A stretch of DNA of 64,000 nt from Pachyseris speciosa (Eukaryota > Cnidaria > Anthozoa > Scleractinia > Pachyseridae), in the NCBI GenBank assembly GCA_016490735.1, contig JAEMWC010000167.1, forward strand, positions 643,501-707,500. Direction: 5' to 3'. Under the pieces are notes generated by a model. That model was not told the DNA's origin. It did not search any database and saw only the letters and a list, made by a program, of their open reading frames with translations. How positions within the stretch are numbered: the stretch's first letter is position 1; every line of letters starts with the position of its first letter. The position numbers and the translations under genes were made by a program. This document shows, piece after piece, positions 12,601 through 25,327 of this stretch.

Positions 12601-15600
12601 AAATTTTCGATTTCACGAATCACGAAACTTCACTAAGGTCACGGAAAAAATCTGATCACAATGCAGTGAAATTCAGCTACGAACTCAACTTTAGACATTC
12701 ACGATTTATTTCTTATCTATTCACGATTCACAGCCAAGGACTTTTGCATTTCACGCCTCATGGAATACACTTCAATCACGATTCACGGAACAGTTTTTTA
12801 TCAAATCACGATTCACAGAGCACAAAAAAAAAAACGGATCACGCCGTCACGAAAATACCCTTGCCACCCCCTCCCCCTCTAATAAAAGGACAACTGTAGA
12901 GACTAACCTTCCTGAATTCCAAATCACACATGAAATAGTTTGCACCATCAAGCTGAACCACGCTTTCAAAAACTTCCTACAAAACAAAAGAGCCAATGAA
13001 AGAGTGTTAGCAGTGCTATGTGCCACAGTGTCGCCACTTGGAAAATTCTTTTATAAGCTGAGTTCCTTTGTCAGGCTCGAAACTGAGAGATATGATTTGA
13101 AAACTTTCAAAAGGATTTTCTGTTTTGGATGGGCATTTACCACGAAATCCATTTTAATAACGTTTCAAGAGGAATATCAAGAATTTGTCACATGTTTTTC
13201 ATAGAGGGTGCCAAGTACTGAGTACTTACTGTCATTGACACTGGATTATAGACTTACATATAATTTGCGAAGACTTGCGTCTGGTAGTTGTTCAGAAAGC
13301 ATTTCAATCTGCTCCATACTTGGCGCTAACCCTGCTGCCTAGAAAAAGAAAAAAACACACACACACACAAATACACCTTTTTACGGACATGTAGCGAAAG
13401 AGGCATATATGCATTTTTGTTTGGCCTTGCGAACCGGATCACTCTAATTCATCTCTACTTTGGCATGTAGACTGGCTAACATGCACGAAAAATACTTACA
13501 GATTTGGTTTTGATCGATTCGATCAACTTAACGTTCAGAACTGTATTACACAAAGATCAACATTCGTTGAACAGTAGTCACAACATTTTATTGACAGATG
13601 AATCAAGTCACTGGCTTAGCACAAGAGCGCATCCATTCTTCTTGACAAAAAAGCAAGTAAACATATTGAGATTCGTTTCTATGAATCGTTTCTCCAAATT
13701 TAAGTTTTCTTATCAACATCTTACAATCACCAGAAGTGAAACTGAAAAAGTAACATTTACTTTTACATCGTCTGTTTTTATTGTCATCAGTGAGTAAAGA
13801 AGGTCGGAGTCTTCTTTCCTAAGCCTGTAAAAAGCGTAGAAGCAAATGAGACAAATTCTGGCATACACGAAGAACGACTTTAAAATAAACCTGAACCAGC
13901 GTGAAATTGTTATTAATAATGATGGTTATGGTGTGACCTGGCTCACCAGGGGTTCCAGTAGCTCAGTGGTGAGAGCATCCGACCGGTGTTACGGAGGTCG
14001 TAGGTTCGATTCCTCAGGCTGCCTGGGACTCTGAATTTCCTTTCGCCCATTGCCAAGCTACTAGCATATCTAGCATATCAGCACATCTACTTATGGTTCT
14101 CTATAGTTTTGTATGTTAGCAAGCCTATCTTAAAGAAAGGCAATGTTCATTTAAGTATGGTAAAATTCATTCAGGTACAGAAAGTTAAAAACATATATAT
14201 ACCGGTAAGTAAAAAGTAAGTATAAAGAAGATGCTTGTTCCTTGTCTGGGATGATTGACTAATTGATTAATTAATTAATTTATCTATTTATTAATGTATT
14301 TATTCTTGTGTATTGAATTAATTTTTGCAACCCGCGTTGATTAGCGCTATTTGTGGATTGCAGCAATATTGTAATTTTTACATTACTATTTGACTAAACT
14401 TGTTGTTGTTGTTGTTGTTACTGTTGTAATACCTTAGAAAAAATCTGATTCTTACGTTAAAGCTTCACCATTGGGATAATCAGAGCCGTATCTTCCAGCT
14501 CGTCCTGCAATCTGTTTCGCTTGAGAAGGAGTCAGTTTCACTACATCATGTCCATCGAACTTCTTCAGTGTGTTGAACACAATCCGTTTAATGTTCCTGA
14601 AGGCAAAGAATATACAAGAGAACAGATATTCTGGCAAATCTAATCCCGAGAACTCCGTAACCAAGATTCGATTACAACAAATGCTGAATATGTTTTTGCA
14701 ACATAGAACATTCATTCCACAAGACTGGAGATTAAAGAAACCTATTTCCAAGTCATGTCTGTTTAAATCCAGGATAAATAAGTGTACGGCTTTACAGTGG
14801 CTCTATAGGTGCAATCTTGTTCACAAGAGTTGGCTTATCTGTGTCGTTCCTAACTAACACAGGTCTTCATGCTACGTTGTCATCATGACCACTTTGCAAG
14901 CACCTGCCCCATTTCTCCATTTCTTGGCAATTTTTATTTATTTTTCCCATTATTCACAACTTTTAATTTAAGTTACATCATACATGTGGAGAAAACAAAA
15001 CAACAAACAAAAAACAATAGAAACGCAGGAATTCCTAATGACCTTCCAAGTTCATGTAAGAAAGCAAACTGCAATGCCAATGTCAGTGTAAATTGAACTT
15101 ACAAATTGAGTCCCATTCCAATTGCATCTGATGCCACCAGAACAGAACACTCATCCCTGGGATCATTAAACTTACTTGCCTGCTCCACTTTAGTGGCTGC
15201 AAAACAAAACCACAGTCACATGATTGTTAAAGAATGGCTGGGTGAACAAACAACTTTAAATTCGAAACACCTGCTTTATGACTATTTTGGGTTTGTTTGC
15301 TTGCTTGCTTGCTTCCTTCCCCCCTTTTTTCGGGGGGAGGGGGGGGGAGGGAGGAAGGGGAGGGAGGGAGGAGAGGGGTGGGATTTAAACGCAGTCTTGT
15401 ATTCAACATCAAAAAATTCTCCAACAGATATCTTCTTGACTCTCTCTTCATCTGCATTTGTTGATGAAAGACTGCTATCTGAAAGACTGGTTAGCTTCTG
15501 TTGAAATGTGCTGTCAGGGCTAGATATACCAGAAACAAGGGGCAAAAAGTGGATCAAACATGAAGTCAAGATTTATGATGAAGATTTTTAAAATTCACTT

Positions 15601-18600
15601 CTTTTTAAGCTGCTGTTAAGACCACACGTACAGGTTTACCGGACATTGTAAAATTAAATGTGTGAGCTTAAATGTGTCAGTGTAGTCCCTTATGCAGCCA
15701 TTTCATGTGTCATCATGAAACTTTCACTGGAAATTTTGAGGTGGCAGGGAGAATATCGGGGGAAGGGGAGGCTATTAAAAAAAAGAAGGAGATAATTAAG
15801 GATTTTACTCAATATTCTAAAGATCCTTTTTAGGAAAACACTTATGATAAGAAAGGACTTATTAGGATCGTTTCCATCAGAATGGTATTGCTCAAAGATC
15901 CAAAGAATCTCAGGCTGAAAGCCTCACCTGGTGGAAGACCACCATAAATGATGGCACATTTGTGATCAGTTTTGCCTTCAATCTCTTTTCTCAAACGATA
16001 CAACTCCTGCTGGGAAAATGCAACCACACAATCTCCAGGCTTCACCCCTCTAACTCTCCCATCTACAAACACAAAACAGTATGGTGTCACTGTGGATGTA
16101 GATGTTTATCTCTTCAAATGTACTGCATTTATTAAGTGAACAAGATAATCAAAGTGGTGCAAAGAATTATCATCCCAAGAACTTACGAAGACTGTTACGA
16201 TGTCTTACTTCCAGGGGGGAAAGTCTCTCATAGTGACGGATCTGTTAACAAAACATGTTTTACATTATTTGTGACCAAGAAGTTTCCCAACTTGAAAAAC
16301 AACCACAAGTGATGGTCCCTAGAATAAGGAATATTTTTCACTGCACCACAACTGTGCTTAATTAGACTTAACTAGATAGAGAGAAAGGCAGAAACCGTTT
16401 CATCAGTAAGTGAGAGGTGTGCATTAACCAGGTTTCCAGTTTATTGTAATTCTACCATACGTTTAAAGCTTTTCCAGTCTTAAAGACAGAAGGGTTACAA
16501 ACCCCTAATCAAAGCTCTCTGTGGAGAAAAGGTGGCCTTTATAAAAGCTAAGAGTTTAGCTGCATACATGTTATCAACATATAAAAATGACTATTGTTTT
16601 TACCTCCATTTCATCACTACAGGAAGACACTAATCTTTTTACAACATCTACAGCTGTGCTTTCACCACAGATGTGAATTTCTGGGCATGGTAAACCTGGA
16701 TGGGAGTTACAAGGAACTGAACATTAAGGAGCAACTCAAAATAATATGTGCTGGATGAAAGAAAAAAATGTCAAAGAGGTATCCATAAGAGTATTTTACT
16801 GGACTTCCTTCATAATAAAGCAAAGCACTTTCGTTCAACAAAATGCACATTTCCTTAATGGTGTCAACAAGAGCAGCTTACATCACGCAGTAATGATTAC
16901 CCATTTTGGGCTTCTTTGACTTTTGCCTTTTCCTAGAAAGACTTCTCTGCAATAATATGCTTTACCTATAAGTAAATGATATCCAAGGAACAGAAAAATG
17001 TGAAGTATATCAGACCTAAAAGAGCTCGTGTCCAAGCCCAGCCTCTATCACTATCATTCATCATCTGAATTTCATCTATCACTGCACAGTCATCTATTCC
17101 AAAATAATGAAAAATAACGAAACAAATAAACACAGGGAAGAATAGGTTTACAGTCTGCTATCACACAGCTAATTTATTTGGCCTACTTATCCTCCAACCT
17201 TTAGAACTTTCCCCAACTGTTCACTTTCTCACTCTCTATCTCTGCATGCTAAGTTGCTTCTTCATTAACATCAAGCTGGTTGATATAATCCCACACCAGA
17301 CTTTTTTTTCACTACCTCACAATCCTTCATTTGATGGTCTCAGCTTGTTATCTGATACTAGGAAATCTTGGTACCCTGCCATAACCCCTCCTAATTGTGC
17401 CTCTTCTATCTATTTCCTATGATCAGCTCCCAGTTGGCTTGTTAGCTCAGTTGGTAGAGTGCTGCACAGGTGTTGCAGAGGTCATGAGTTTGGATCCTGC
17501 ACATACAAACCTGACATTTTTTCTGGCAGTCATTCGCATCTTCATTATTTCCTTTTATTGATATCTTATATCAATACTAAGGCCCCATTTTCTGTATTGC
17601 TGCCATATCACATATAACAGGGAAATCTCTTGTCTCAAAAATAGTTGGTGTCAGTGATAGGTGCTGCCTACCCATAGCCATGGGATATCATGGCTCGGAA
17701 ACAAAAACTCCTTCCCAAGGAGAATTTCATGAAGAAAATCATGCATGCCAAATGCTGTCAATCATAATTTAGCCATGAAGAAAGATACTTGGTGAATGAA
17801 CTAAATAATAATAAAAAAAAAAACAGCTAGGCTGAAATACATACAAAACTTTTTTGTAGAACACATCTCAACAGTTGCAGCAATATGATTAGCAGGTTCA
17901 TCTGGCGAGACTGCCCACTGACGGTCTTCACCAGTCAGCAAGTCACATGGTATTCCCTGTTAAACGTGGTAAGGAAAAATTATACAGGTAAAATTGCTAT
18001 AGAAAACAGCAAACAGGGACTTTCTGAGAAAGGTTACACCATATAGATTAATAATAACAACAGCTGAATTTGAGATTTATACTCAGCGAGCAAAATCTGT
18101 ACAAAACAACAATAACAAACACTTAAGTTTTCACAAATGGTTATATTCAAACTTTTTTGTCTTTACTGTTTTTCAAAATTCAAGCTTCCAATTTGGGGTG
18201 CAGCTTATCTAAGGGTGTACCTTATACATGGACTTTACGGTAATCATAGCAACCAGAGCTTTACGCATACCGGTAATTCTCTTCAGTTTCCATGCTATCA
18301 TCCTTTCAAATCAGAGGAGATGTACAGGATGCCAGACAAGTTCACATTATTTGCTTTAAAAAATCTTAGTGATATAGTCTAGACTTTTGAAAAAGTCCTT
18401 TGTCCTATTTAATATGGTGCGGGTTGAAGGAATTTTCATACTTGATTGGCGCCAATTTTAAAGTGAACCAAAAATGGGTCGCTGCGCTTAGACCAATCAG
18501 AGTAGATCTTTGGGACCCTCAGGGATAAAGTTGTCAATCAAAAGTAATTATGAGCAACAAAACATCACTTGCGGTTCAAATTCCAACATAGGATCGATTG

Positions 18601-21600
18601 CGAAAGTGATAACTGATGCTCTTCTTCCAAATGTGAGTCATGTCACTCCCCATTTTTGGCGCAAAATGCAAATAAAAACCCTTTAAGTGAGACAATTCGA
18701 CCTATCGTGACTTTGTTGCTCGCTCAGTTGCTTCGCAGCCTAAAAAGCTTGCTGCTCTCCACTTTTCTGCGGTGAGATTTGAGAGGTTGACTTGTGGCAA
18801 GTCTAGATATAGTCATGGTCCTTAGAATAATCTTGACAGCATGGTCAGATAATTGCCTCAGGGGCAAGGGTTTCATAATTCTCCAACTTAGGAGTAGAGT
18901 AAGAAGGAAAAGAAACTCACTGATGAGTGTTTCGTGGCATTTTGTTTGTGGCCTAAAATTTGATTTGTTTTTGGTTGAAAAAAAGTTTCGGGTAAATCAT
19001 CAAACTCAATCCACACATATCTCTGGTCACTTTTGTTTCAGTTCATCAGTTTACTGTTCTACCAGAGTTACTGATTTTCTGGATGTGGATGCTCATTAAT
19101 GAGGTGCAAGTCTCTACAATCACTAGAAACAGAAATATGTCTTCTGGCTACCCCAATAAAAAATATTCCCAGGGTGGTCTTGTAACAACATTGGAACTCA
19201 ATCCCAAAGTAACTACATGGTTTGTTATGTACTTACAGCATCATTTGTCCTTCTAAAGACCTCTGTTGCTAGCAGCCGCAGTGGACCACAGTACACTCCA
19301 GATGCAGCTGATCGGAATCTCTCAAGAGCAGAGTGTGTTTTACCACTGTTTGTAGGTCCAGCATGATAAATAATTTTCCTTTGAAATGTCCTGGCTTCAG
19401 GGAACCTTATATTGTATAAAAAGTTATTTAACATTAAATCACTTGCCTATTGACTCTTTTTCTCCCTTCATGGAATATCAGACAATGAATGTCCTCTCAA
19501 GATAAATGTATCTTTGGAACAAGCAGTATAAGCTGCTAATAAAGAGGTATATCATGGGATTGATTTGGCCATAGCTGTACAAGTGAAAGGCACCCAGAAC
19601 TCCCGAACTGGCCCTAAACACTACCACAGATTTCTGAGTGTAGTGGCCCATTACTTTCAGAATTATCAGGCCTAAGGGGCAGCAACTTTCAGATAGCTGC
19701 TACTTTGAAGTAGTCATTAATTTCAGGTAGCTTTTTTAGTGCTGCCAGTTCTTCTTCACGAAGACATAGTGCACATACTCTTAATTGCTGAGCATTACTT
19801 TTGGGCCAGCCATTACTTTCGGTAATAATACTAAGAAAGGTCCAAAGATTAATGCTACTTTCAAGTGGCCATTATTTTCAGGAGGAGTACTACTTTAGAA
19901 TATCTGCAATACTTGGTTTAATGGACTAAAATTAAATTAAAAGGAAATTTATGAGATACAAAGGCTGGTTGAACTTACAAATCTGCAGGACCACGCAAGT
20001 CTGATATTTTTTTGACTTCATCAATGCAGTTCAACATGGGATGGGCTTTACGTGCAAATGCCAAAAATAAAGGAAAGAGCTTCAATGGCTGGCCTGTGGA
20101 TCATTAAATAAATGACAATATGAGGGCTCTCAGCAAGAATCTGTTTGATAAACTACTTTTTAAACCCATGTTAAGGGGAAGCAGTAGCCTGTGGGATTGT
20201 GATGCTTGGCAAGTTATCACAGGGGTGGTCAGGGCTATCATTATAGGTGGGGGAGGGGAGGGGAGGGGGGGGGATTTGACCGGACATCACCAGTTAGATC
20301 CCCAGCTAATTTCAACTGATAAAGAAAAACAGCATAAATTATTATTGACTACACCACAATGGTTGGATTCCCTGGACACTTTTTCTTCTTCATATCCTTG
20401 CTTAAAAATATTTTTACAGCCCTGAGTGGTAGTTTTGGTGGTGGTGGTGGTGATTAAAATGGTGTTGATAGTAATGGTAGTGGGAGTGGTAGCAGTAATA
20501 ACAATGGTACTGGTAGTGGCATTATTGGAAGTTGTAGATGTTAGTGACCATAGTTATGTTAATTATTTTAATTTAAACATTGGAGCAAAACCAGAATTGT
20601 CAGTACTCACCAGAGCTGTAATAGGAATTATTGAAAACTCTCAACATTTCACTATTTCCTGCTTTCATCTGTGAAAGAAACTTCCTTTTAAATTCTTGAA
20701 AAATCTGTTTAAATAAATTGCCTGAAAAAAACAACAACTACAACAATTAAACAACATTCATTGAAACTGAACACTTACACCTTGCCATTCTTTAAAACTC
20801 ATTTTCCTCAAGTGCCCCTCACTACCTCATCATTACTAGTGCATAAACTTTAAGAAAATCATCCCATGCTACCAGCGCCAACTGCTTTTTCTGGAACAGG
20901 AGCAATTGAACACAACCCAATCAACGTTCCCACAACAATGAGTCCCCTTACTGTACAATCACCCTTCTCTCAGATCTCCACGTAAATATAGTGCTATGGG
21001 AATAACAGTGAGTCTTAATAATAATAGTGGTAACTGTACAGAATTCTGTATGTTCATCTATTTCAATTTGAGGAATATTAATTTCATCAGTAGTTGACAT
21101 ACATGTATTTATACATTTTGCATTGAACTTAAATGAGCCAGTCCCATCTCCTGGAGATAAAACTGAAAATTACCCCTACAGTTGCCCTCACCCCCTTTCC
21201 ACCTTCCATGGTACCAGGGTGGGGCAACCGTGATGGAGTAATTTTTCAGAGAAGGAGAATTTTAAATGATGTGGACCATTACATCAAGAGAAATGCTATT
21301 ACAGTTCAAAATATTTATTAAAGTCAAAGTAAATGGTTCCAAAATCCTTACCACCCATGCCATTTTCAAGCGCAGCCTTTTTAACTTGCCTGTCTTCAAA
21401 GAAGTCAAATAAGACATCCTTTACTTTTCCTGTTAAGCAAACAGTTGATAAGTCAGTAAGGCAAAGCATGAAATATGGGTTTAAACTGAGCAAGACGTCA
21501 ACCAAGTACTGGGCAGGCACCATGCAGAGGGGGGGCTGGGGGGCAAAGTTCCCCCTCCCACTTTTCAATAGTAAAAAGCAAGTCATACTAAAAAAAATTG

Positions 21601-23905
21601 AAGTTACTCTTCGATTTAACGTTTTACCAAAAACTGATTATTCTTGTTTTAAAACACCTCTTTGTTGTTGCTGAAAGGATACAAGTTTCACCACACCATG
21701 TTAGTTTTAAATGCATTTCCACCATTTCAGAGGACTCTAATTTAAAAATTTCCACAGGAGCATGTCCCCTGACCCTCCAAGTTGACTCACGCTAATGAGT
21801 TCGAAGCAAGCCCCCCCCCCCCCCCCAGTCGCAAACTTGCGGTGCGGGCCCTGCCGGCATAGATCTCCTCTACGTTAATTTCTTGACACATCATAGGCTA
21901 ATGCTTCAAGGTCAGAACCAAGTGAAGGCCATCCCCATCTCAATTTGCCATCATTACAGTTTCCATTGAAAAAAGAAAAGGAATGACAACTGCCATCAAA
22001 TAACCGTGATCGGGTTCAGAATGTCTGATAAAATTGCTCCAAGTTAAAAATGCTAAACAGATGAGGACTGAAAGCCATGAGGCCAAGAAAGAGTTTTATC
22101 TTGTTTCTCTTATTGTGATGGTGACTATTTGAAAGCTCTTGATTTGCATTTCATTTATTCATATCTCATGGCTCCTGATCATTATTGACATAAAAAACAT
22201 CAGCCATTCCATATTTCCCAGGACAAAATATAGGGTTATTTACTCTCACCACCCACCCTACCCCTACAATGATTCATACCCTGACTGCTGTGGGTGGTAT
22301 TACTTCAAAGTTCAAACAACTACAGGCATTGATTAGCCAAGCAATAAACTCAAAAGAAACGGCATATAAGAATAAAGGAAATGTTACCATACATATTAGT
22401 TATGAAATACTTTCAAGTGGTTACATACCATGGAATATCCTATGAGTCACTTGTATTTTCTGTATGCAAAGAAAATACAAGTGTCAAATGGGATATTCCA
22501 TTGCATATCATGAGAAACCTTTGCATAACTGCTTTATACCATGCCACAAAACATACATTTGGTTAAATGTAATTTAACTAAGTTAACCACCAAGAGCTTA
22601 GCAGTCAAGTGGTCCACAAGCTTAGCGGTCAAGCAGTTCATAAGTTTAGTGGTCTAGTGGTTCACAAGCTTAGTGGTCAAGTGGTCCACAAGCTTGGCGG
22701 TTAAGTGGTTCTCAAGCTTAGCGGTCAAGCGGTCCACAAGTTAAGCAGTCGAGCGGTCCTCAAGCTTAGTGGTCAAGCGGCCCATGAGCTCAGCAGGAAT
22801 CCAGCAGACAATCCGTTAAGTGCAGGCTCACATGGTACGTGGTAGCTTGGTACACCACGACCATCTGTGAGTTCCTCGTCGACTGTTTGTGCAGTGGTCT
22901 GTGGAGCAGTTCATTTAGCATCTCCCCCCCCCCAATCCCATCCCTTATTTTTTCTTCCTTCCACTGTTTTCATCAGCGTGACAGGTGCCTGGAATGGGGG
23001 CTCATGGCTGGGTTGCAGGGATTTGTCAGCCATGGGGGCAGTATTCTATCTAGGGGCTGGCTGGCCACAGTGGAAGCCACTGGGTATCCCAGGCACCCGC
23101 CTTCCACTTAAGCAAGGCAGTTGGTTAACGGTACATTACCTTACACAATCAATGCAGTGCACATTGGGAAGGCTCGGTGGAATAACGACAAATATACAAC
23201 AGCTTTCCTGCATTCTGCTTGGTTGTCTTTTCTAAGGCATGGTATAAATATTCGTATTAAACAATTTACAGAGCTGTGCAGAAATCTTGCTGTGGAAGAC
23301 CCATGCACATCTTACCAAACCATTTACCAACCTGGATGAAGTATAACTGTCTTCTGGGAAGAACTGCTGTGAAATTTTTCTGCCTCTGACGAGTTTCCCT
23401 CAAATGAATATTCTGAACTTTTTGACAACGCAGCATGCCGGTCAGTAGCTTCACTACTATTCACTACTAAACTTTCATTATTGACAAGATTTTCGGGAAT
23501 GCCACCCACTTGGGTTAGTTCATTAAACCTTTCACTGTGTTGCTTTTTAAAGCCTTCACTGGAGGATGATATATTGGTAGTCCTTGGTTGCTGAATGTTA
23601 ACGTGTTTTTCGACGTCCTTCTCGAGCTTTACCGCATCGTTTTGTAGCAACCTGCTCGATGAATGTAAACCCGATTGGTTCGCGTTAAAACGTCTTTGCA
23701 AAGCTACCGGACACGAGCACGAACAATTATTTTTGCTCCATGTCGTGAAAGATTTAGGAAAGGAGAAGCAGTTCTGTGCTGGAAAAAGGTTACGAATTTC
23801 TACATCAGCTGAGCGTAGAAAGTTTGTCAAGATTAAGGCACGATGGGATATAAGAGAATGCAGGTGAATCCTTGGATATGATTGGATCAAACTACAAAAT
23901 GCCAT
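9651..23905 (-). CDS. SUPV3L1: SUPV3L1 (SUV3), mitochondrial ATP-dependent RNA helicase, 18 exons
   Basis: Exons on the minus strand are 23905-23332, 21429-21352, 20721-20611, 20093-19979, 19405-19237, 17956-17845, 17093-17016, 16695-16604, 16241-16187, 16062-15928, 15196-15103, 14596-14456, 13824-13761, 13338-13258, 12976-12908, 11969-11868, 10946-10796 and 9840-9651. All junctions are GT-AG and phases match except in exon 17. The protein would be about 802 residues, against 786 in human. It begins with a long basic, Ser-rich leader without acidic residues at its start, as expected for mitochondrial import. Walker A GPTNSGKT is at about 309-316, the DEIQ box at 394-397, the SDAIGMGLN motif at about 528-538, and motif [10 protein letters not shown] at 566-573. 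The SUV3 C-terminal region follows, with [18 protein letters not shown]3 unwinds RNA with PNPase in mitochondrial RNA decay. The vertebrate C-terminal tail is missing. Confidence 0.95.
9841..10795 (-). other. SUPV3L1 last intron: dispersed repeat, no gene
   Basis: This intron holds a GC-rich dispersed sequence at about 10100-10290 with two CCAAT-like GATTGG/CCAATG pairs. A related sequence recurs at about 12300-12430 in another SUPV3L1 intron. A simple TTCG tail-like repeat lies at 10633-10645. No reading frame resembles a known protein. Confidence 0.4.
10796..10946 (-). other. SUPV3L1: SUPV3L1 exon 17 with an apparent 2-bp insertion
   Basis: The exon translates as FAENVSCD in its entry frame and then as [19 protein letters not shown] in another frame. 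Both pieces align with the same continuous stretch of animal SUV3 (FARQYS...LT...L..IKW) at exactly conserved spacing. The switch falls in an ATATAT run at 10919-10924. The exon is 151 nt, whereas neighbouring exon phases require a length of 2 modulo 3, which 149 would satisfy. As written, translation stops a few codons after the switch. Confidence 0.75.
11530..11757 (-). mobile_element. One end of a pogo/Tigger-like DNA transposon
   Basis: Read on the minus strand, the segment starts CAGTAGAATCCCGGTAACTC and contains repeated AACTCGAACT and GGATAACTCGA blocks. This style is typical of pogo-group terminal repeats. Only one end is present and no transposase is seen. It lies in a SUPV3L1 intron about 110 bp beyond exon 16. 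Confidence 0.5.
12545..12895. mobile_element. MITE with G-run inverted ends and internal CACGATT repeats
   Basis: The left end, TAATAAGAGG plus a G-run and CAAGGGGG, is mirrored by CCCTTGCCACCCCC and CCCCTCTAATAAA at the right. Between them, variants of TCACGATTCAC recur about a dozen times in one orientation. It sits about 12 bp from exon 15 of SUPV3L1. It is non-coding and appears to be a repeat-filled non-autonomous element. Confidence 0.55.
13950..14035 (+). mobile_element. tRNA-derived SINE head
   Basis: A tRNA-like sequence contains an A box (TAGCTCAGTGGTGAGAGC) and a B box (GGTTCGATTCC) at normal spacing. It is followed by a non-tRNA body instead of a proper acceptor stem. It lies in SUPV3L1 intron 12, in antisense to the gene. 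AT-rich simple sequence follows at 14250-14300, with a GTT repeat at 14401-14425. Confidence 0.6.
15315..15378 (+). repeat. G-rich low-complexity tract with G-quadruplex potential
   Basis: Runs of three or more G separated by single A residues occupy about 60 bases on the plus strand. The tract is in a SUPV3L1 intron, so the pre-mRNA carries the C-rich complement. A comparable GGGGA tract lies at 20245-20275 in another intron. Confidence 0.6.
17437..17515 (+). mobile_element. tRNA-derived SINE head
   Basis: An A box (TAGCTCAGTTGGTAGAG) and a decayed B box (GTTTGGATCC) occur about 35 bp apart. The acceptor ends do not pair as in a functional tRNA. The copy lies in the intron between SUPV3L1 exons 6 and 7. 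The remaining 17520-17840 shows nothing recognisable. Confidence 0.55.
17957..19236 (-). other. SUPV3L1 intron 5: no gene seen
   Basis: About 1.28 kb lie between exons 5 and 6. Around 18445-18560 there is a segment with CCAATCAG and TGGCGCC motifs like those in other repeats of this window. No open frame resembles a known protein. Confidence 0.3.
19406..20610 (-). other. SUPV3L1 introns 3-4: simple repeats, no gene
   Basis: At 19640-19910, degenerate repeats of CATTACTTTCAG and CTACTTT motifs occur. From 20420 to 20545 there is an imperfect TGG/TAG trinucleotide repeat that gives a spurious valine-rich open frame. Exon 4 (20093-19979) lies inside this interval; otherwise nothing was found. 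Confidence 0.4.
21515..21870 (-). repeat. Dispersed G-run repeat family, copy 1
   Basis: Read on the minus strand, it starts with a GGCAGGGCCCGCACC-type head and a G-run. It continues through GCGTGAGTCAACT, GGGCATGCTCC and GTCCTCTGAAATGG, and ends in a second G/C-run. The same order is found on the plus strand at 40090-40460, and partly at about 43665-43830. No coding frame is evident. Confidence 0.6.
21870..23331 (-). other. SUPV3L1 intron 1, non-coding part
   Basis: Apart from the minisatellite at 22593-22797 and a C-run near 22925, this long first intron shows no recognisable gene, RNA or terminal-repeat element. The open frames here are short and unlike any known protein. Confidence 0.3.
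22593..22797 (+). repeat. 24-bp minisatellite, about 8.5 copies
   Basis: A unit close to AGCTTAGCGGTCAAGC followed by GGTCCACA repeats in register every 24 bp. Substitutions are scattered and almost no length changes occur. It lies in SUPV3L1 intron 1. Confidence 0.85.
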
Positions 23906-24007
23906 CTTACACCTGCAGTAAATGAAGTAGTTTTTAAAGTATCCATATCCTTCCTTCCTGTGGCCCTCCTTGCAATCCCCACTGCCAGATCAAGGCACAC
24001 GTCTTGT

Positions 24008-24411
24008 TCGCCATGTTGGATCGGGATTGGCCATGTTCTAAACGGGTGAGGGCCTGGGAATGAGTTTTGGAACTGCATGAAAGAACATCTCAAAAATGGT
24101 CACCTTGCCAACTTTTACACTGTTCAATTGAATTGGAGCTGTAACAAAAGCTTTTGAAAATTGTGAAAATTAGAGACTTTGTATGGTTTAGAGGGACACA
24201 CTTTCCGAAATAGAGACATTTGTATGGGATTTTTTATAGATCTAAATGCATGTCAACTGGTGACTTTTTGACCAAACATAGTCAAACTTGCTGAAAGTGC
24301 TTATTTTGAGATACCCTTTCAGTTGAGAATCGATTTAGTTCAATGCCATTGATTTTCAATGAGGTTTGGATTAGTTCCCAGGCCCTTACTCGTTTAGAAC
24401 GTGGCCAATTG
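24008..24411. mobile_element. MITE just upstream of the SUPV3L1 start
   Basis: ATTGGCCATGTTCTAAACGG with GGGCCTGGGAA at the left is mirrored by TTCCCAGGCCC with CGTTTAGAACGTGGCCAAT at the right. The ends span about 40 bp each. The element lies about 100 bp upstream of the SUPV3L1 ATG, so it occupies the promoter-proximal region. No open frame of interest is inside. Confidence 0.6.
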
Positions 24412-25327
24412 GGGCGAGGCCACATGTTCGTTAAGAATAGACGTTTTTGTTTTCCCCTTTCTGTAGACCACGTGATCTTCCCAAGGGAATTTGCCTATGC
24501 ACGTGAATAAGGCCCAGATTTGAGATAGCATGCGTAGCAGTCGTTTCCATTCCTGGCTTCGGCATACTGTTACTGGGAGGGGGAGGGGGGTCCCATGCTC
24601 AATTAGGAGCTGTGAGGCATTGAAAATACCCCATTTTGATATAATTTGGTGCACATTATAAGAAAGCATTTCAAGTTATTCTAAAATCTTTGTGAACTAA
24701 AACTTATGAGAACACGCATTGATCTACAGTCCATACATCATGTTGGACACAAATAAACATTTTAAAATTGATTTAGACAGAAAGCTAAATCCTTGATTCA
24801 AAATTTGAACCAAATTTCTTGACATGGTTACTAAACTGCAAATAGAAAAGACCACAGTTCATCTGCTATTTCCCTTATTTATTCAATTTTCAGCAATAGA
24901 AATTACATCAGTCTTTCTTCACACAAAGCTTGTGATTAGTTGATTACAATGACTGGAAAAAAGGTGGGGTGCCCGTGCTCGTTGATGAGCTATAGCCATT
25001 TCTCAACTAACAGAGCTCAATTTCAAGGCAAATCTGCCATGTTTTTTATGTGCGCGTGCACGAGCGCCTTATAAATGACGCCATAAATTATGCGCAGTAA
25101 GGATGCGTGATGCAAATGTGAGGGATCACCTTATTTGTTGCGTGTGTTACTTGTATGTTCCGACCTATAGTTTTAAATTAATCTTTCTTACTTTGGCTTC
25201 CTACTTACGTTAGCTTTCACAGTTATTAAGGAAGCCATTACTCATTTGTTTTGTTAGTAAGGAGAAGGGTAACTGCCTGAACCGCGATGATCTATCAAAT
25301 CAAATCAATATTAAGCTCGATAGCGTG
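24412..25327. other. Intergenic stretch upstream of SUPV3L1, nothing recognised
   Basis: A G-rich run at about 24577-24590 is the only notable feature. No protein-like frame, tRNA or terminal inverted repeat was found here. Confidence 0.3.

Noticed and set aside
15315..15457. Proline-rich open frames on the minus strand
   Set aside because: They translate the complement of a G-rich tract within an intron and have no conserved neighbours.
20426..20674. Valine/methionine-rich open frame on the plus strand
   Set aside because: It is a translation of a TGG/TAG trinucleotide repeat inside a SUPV3L1 intron.
22593..22797. Regular 24-bp repeats that might look like a CRISPR array
   Set aside because: The units are contiguous with no unique spacers, lie in an animal intron, and are a plain minisatellite.
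23332..23905. A separate 193-residue gene
   Set aside because: It is the first exon of SUPV3L1: its last codon is split at CCAG|GTTGGT and continues in phase into the next helicase exon.
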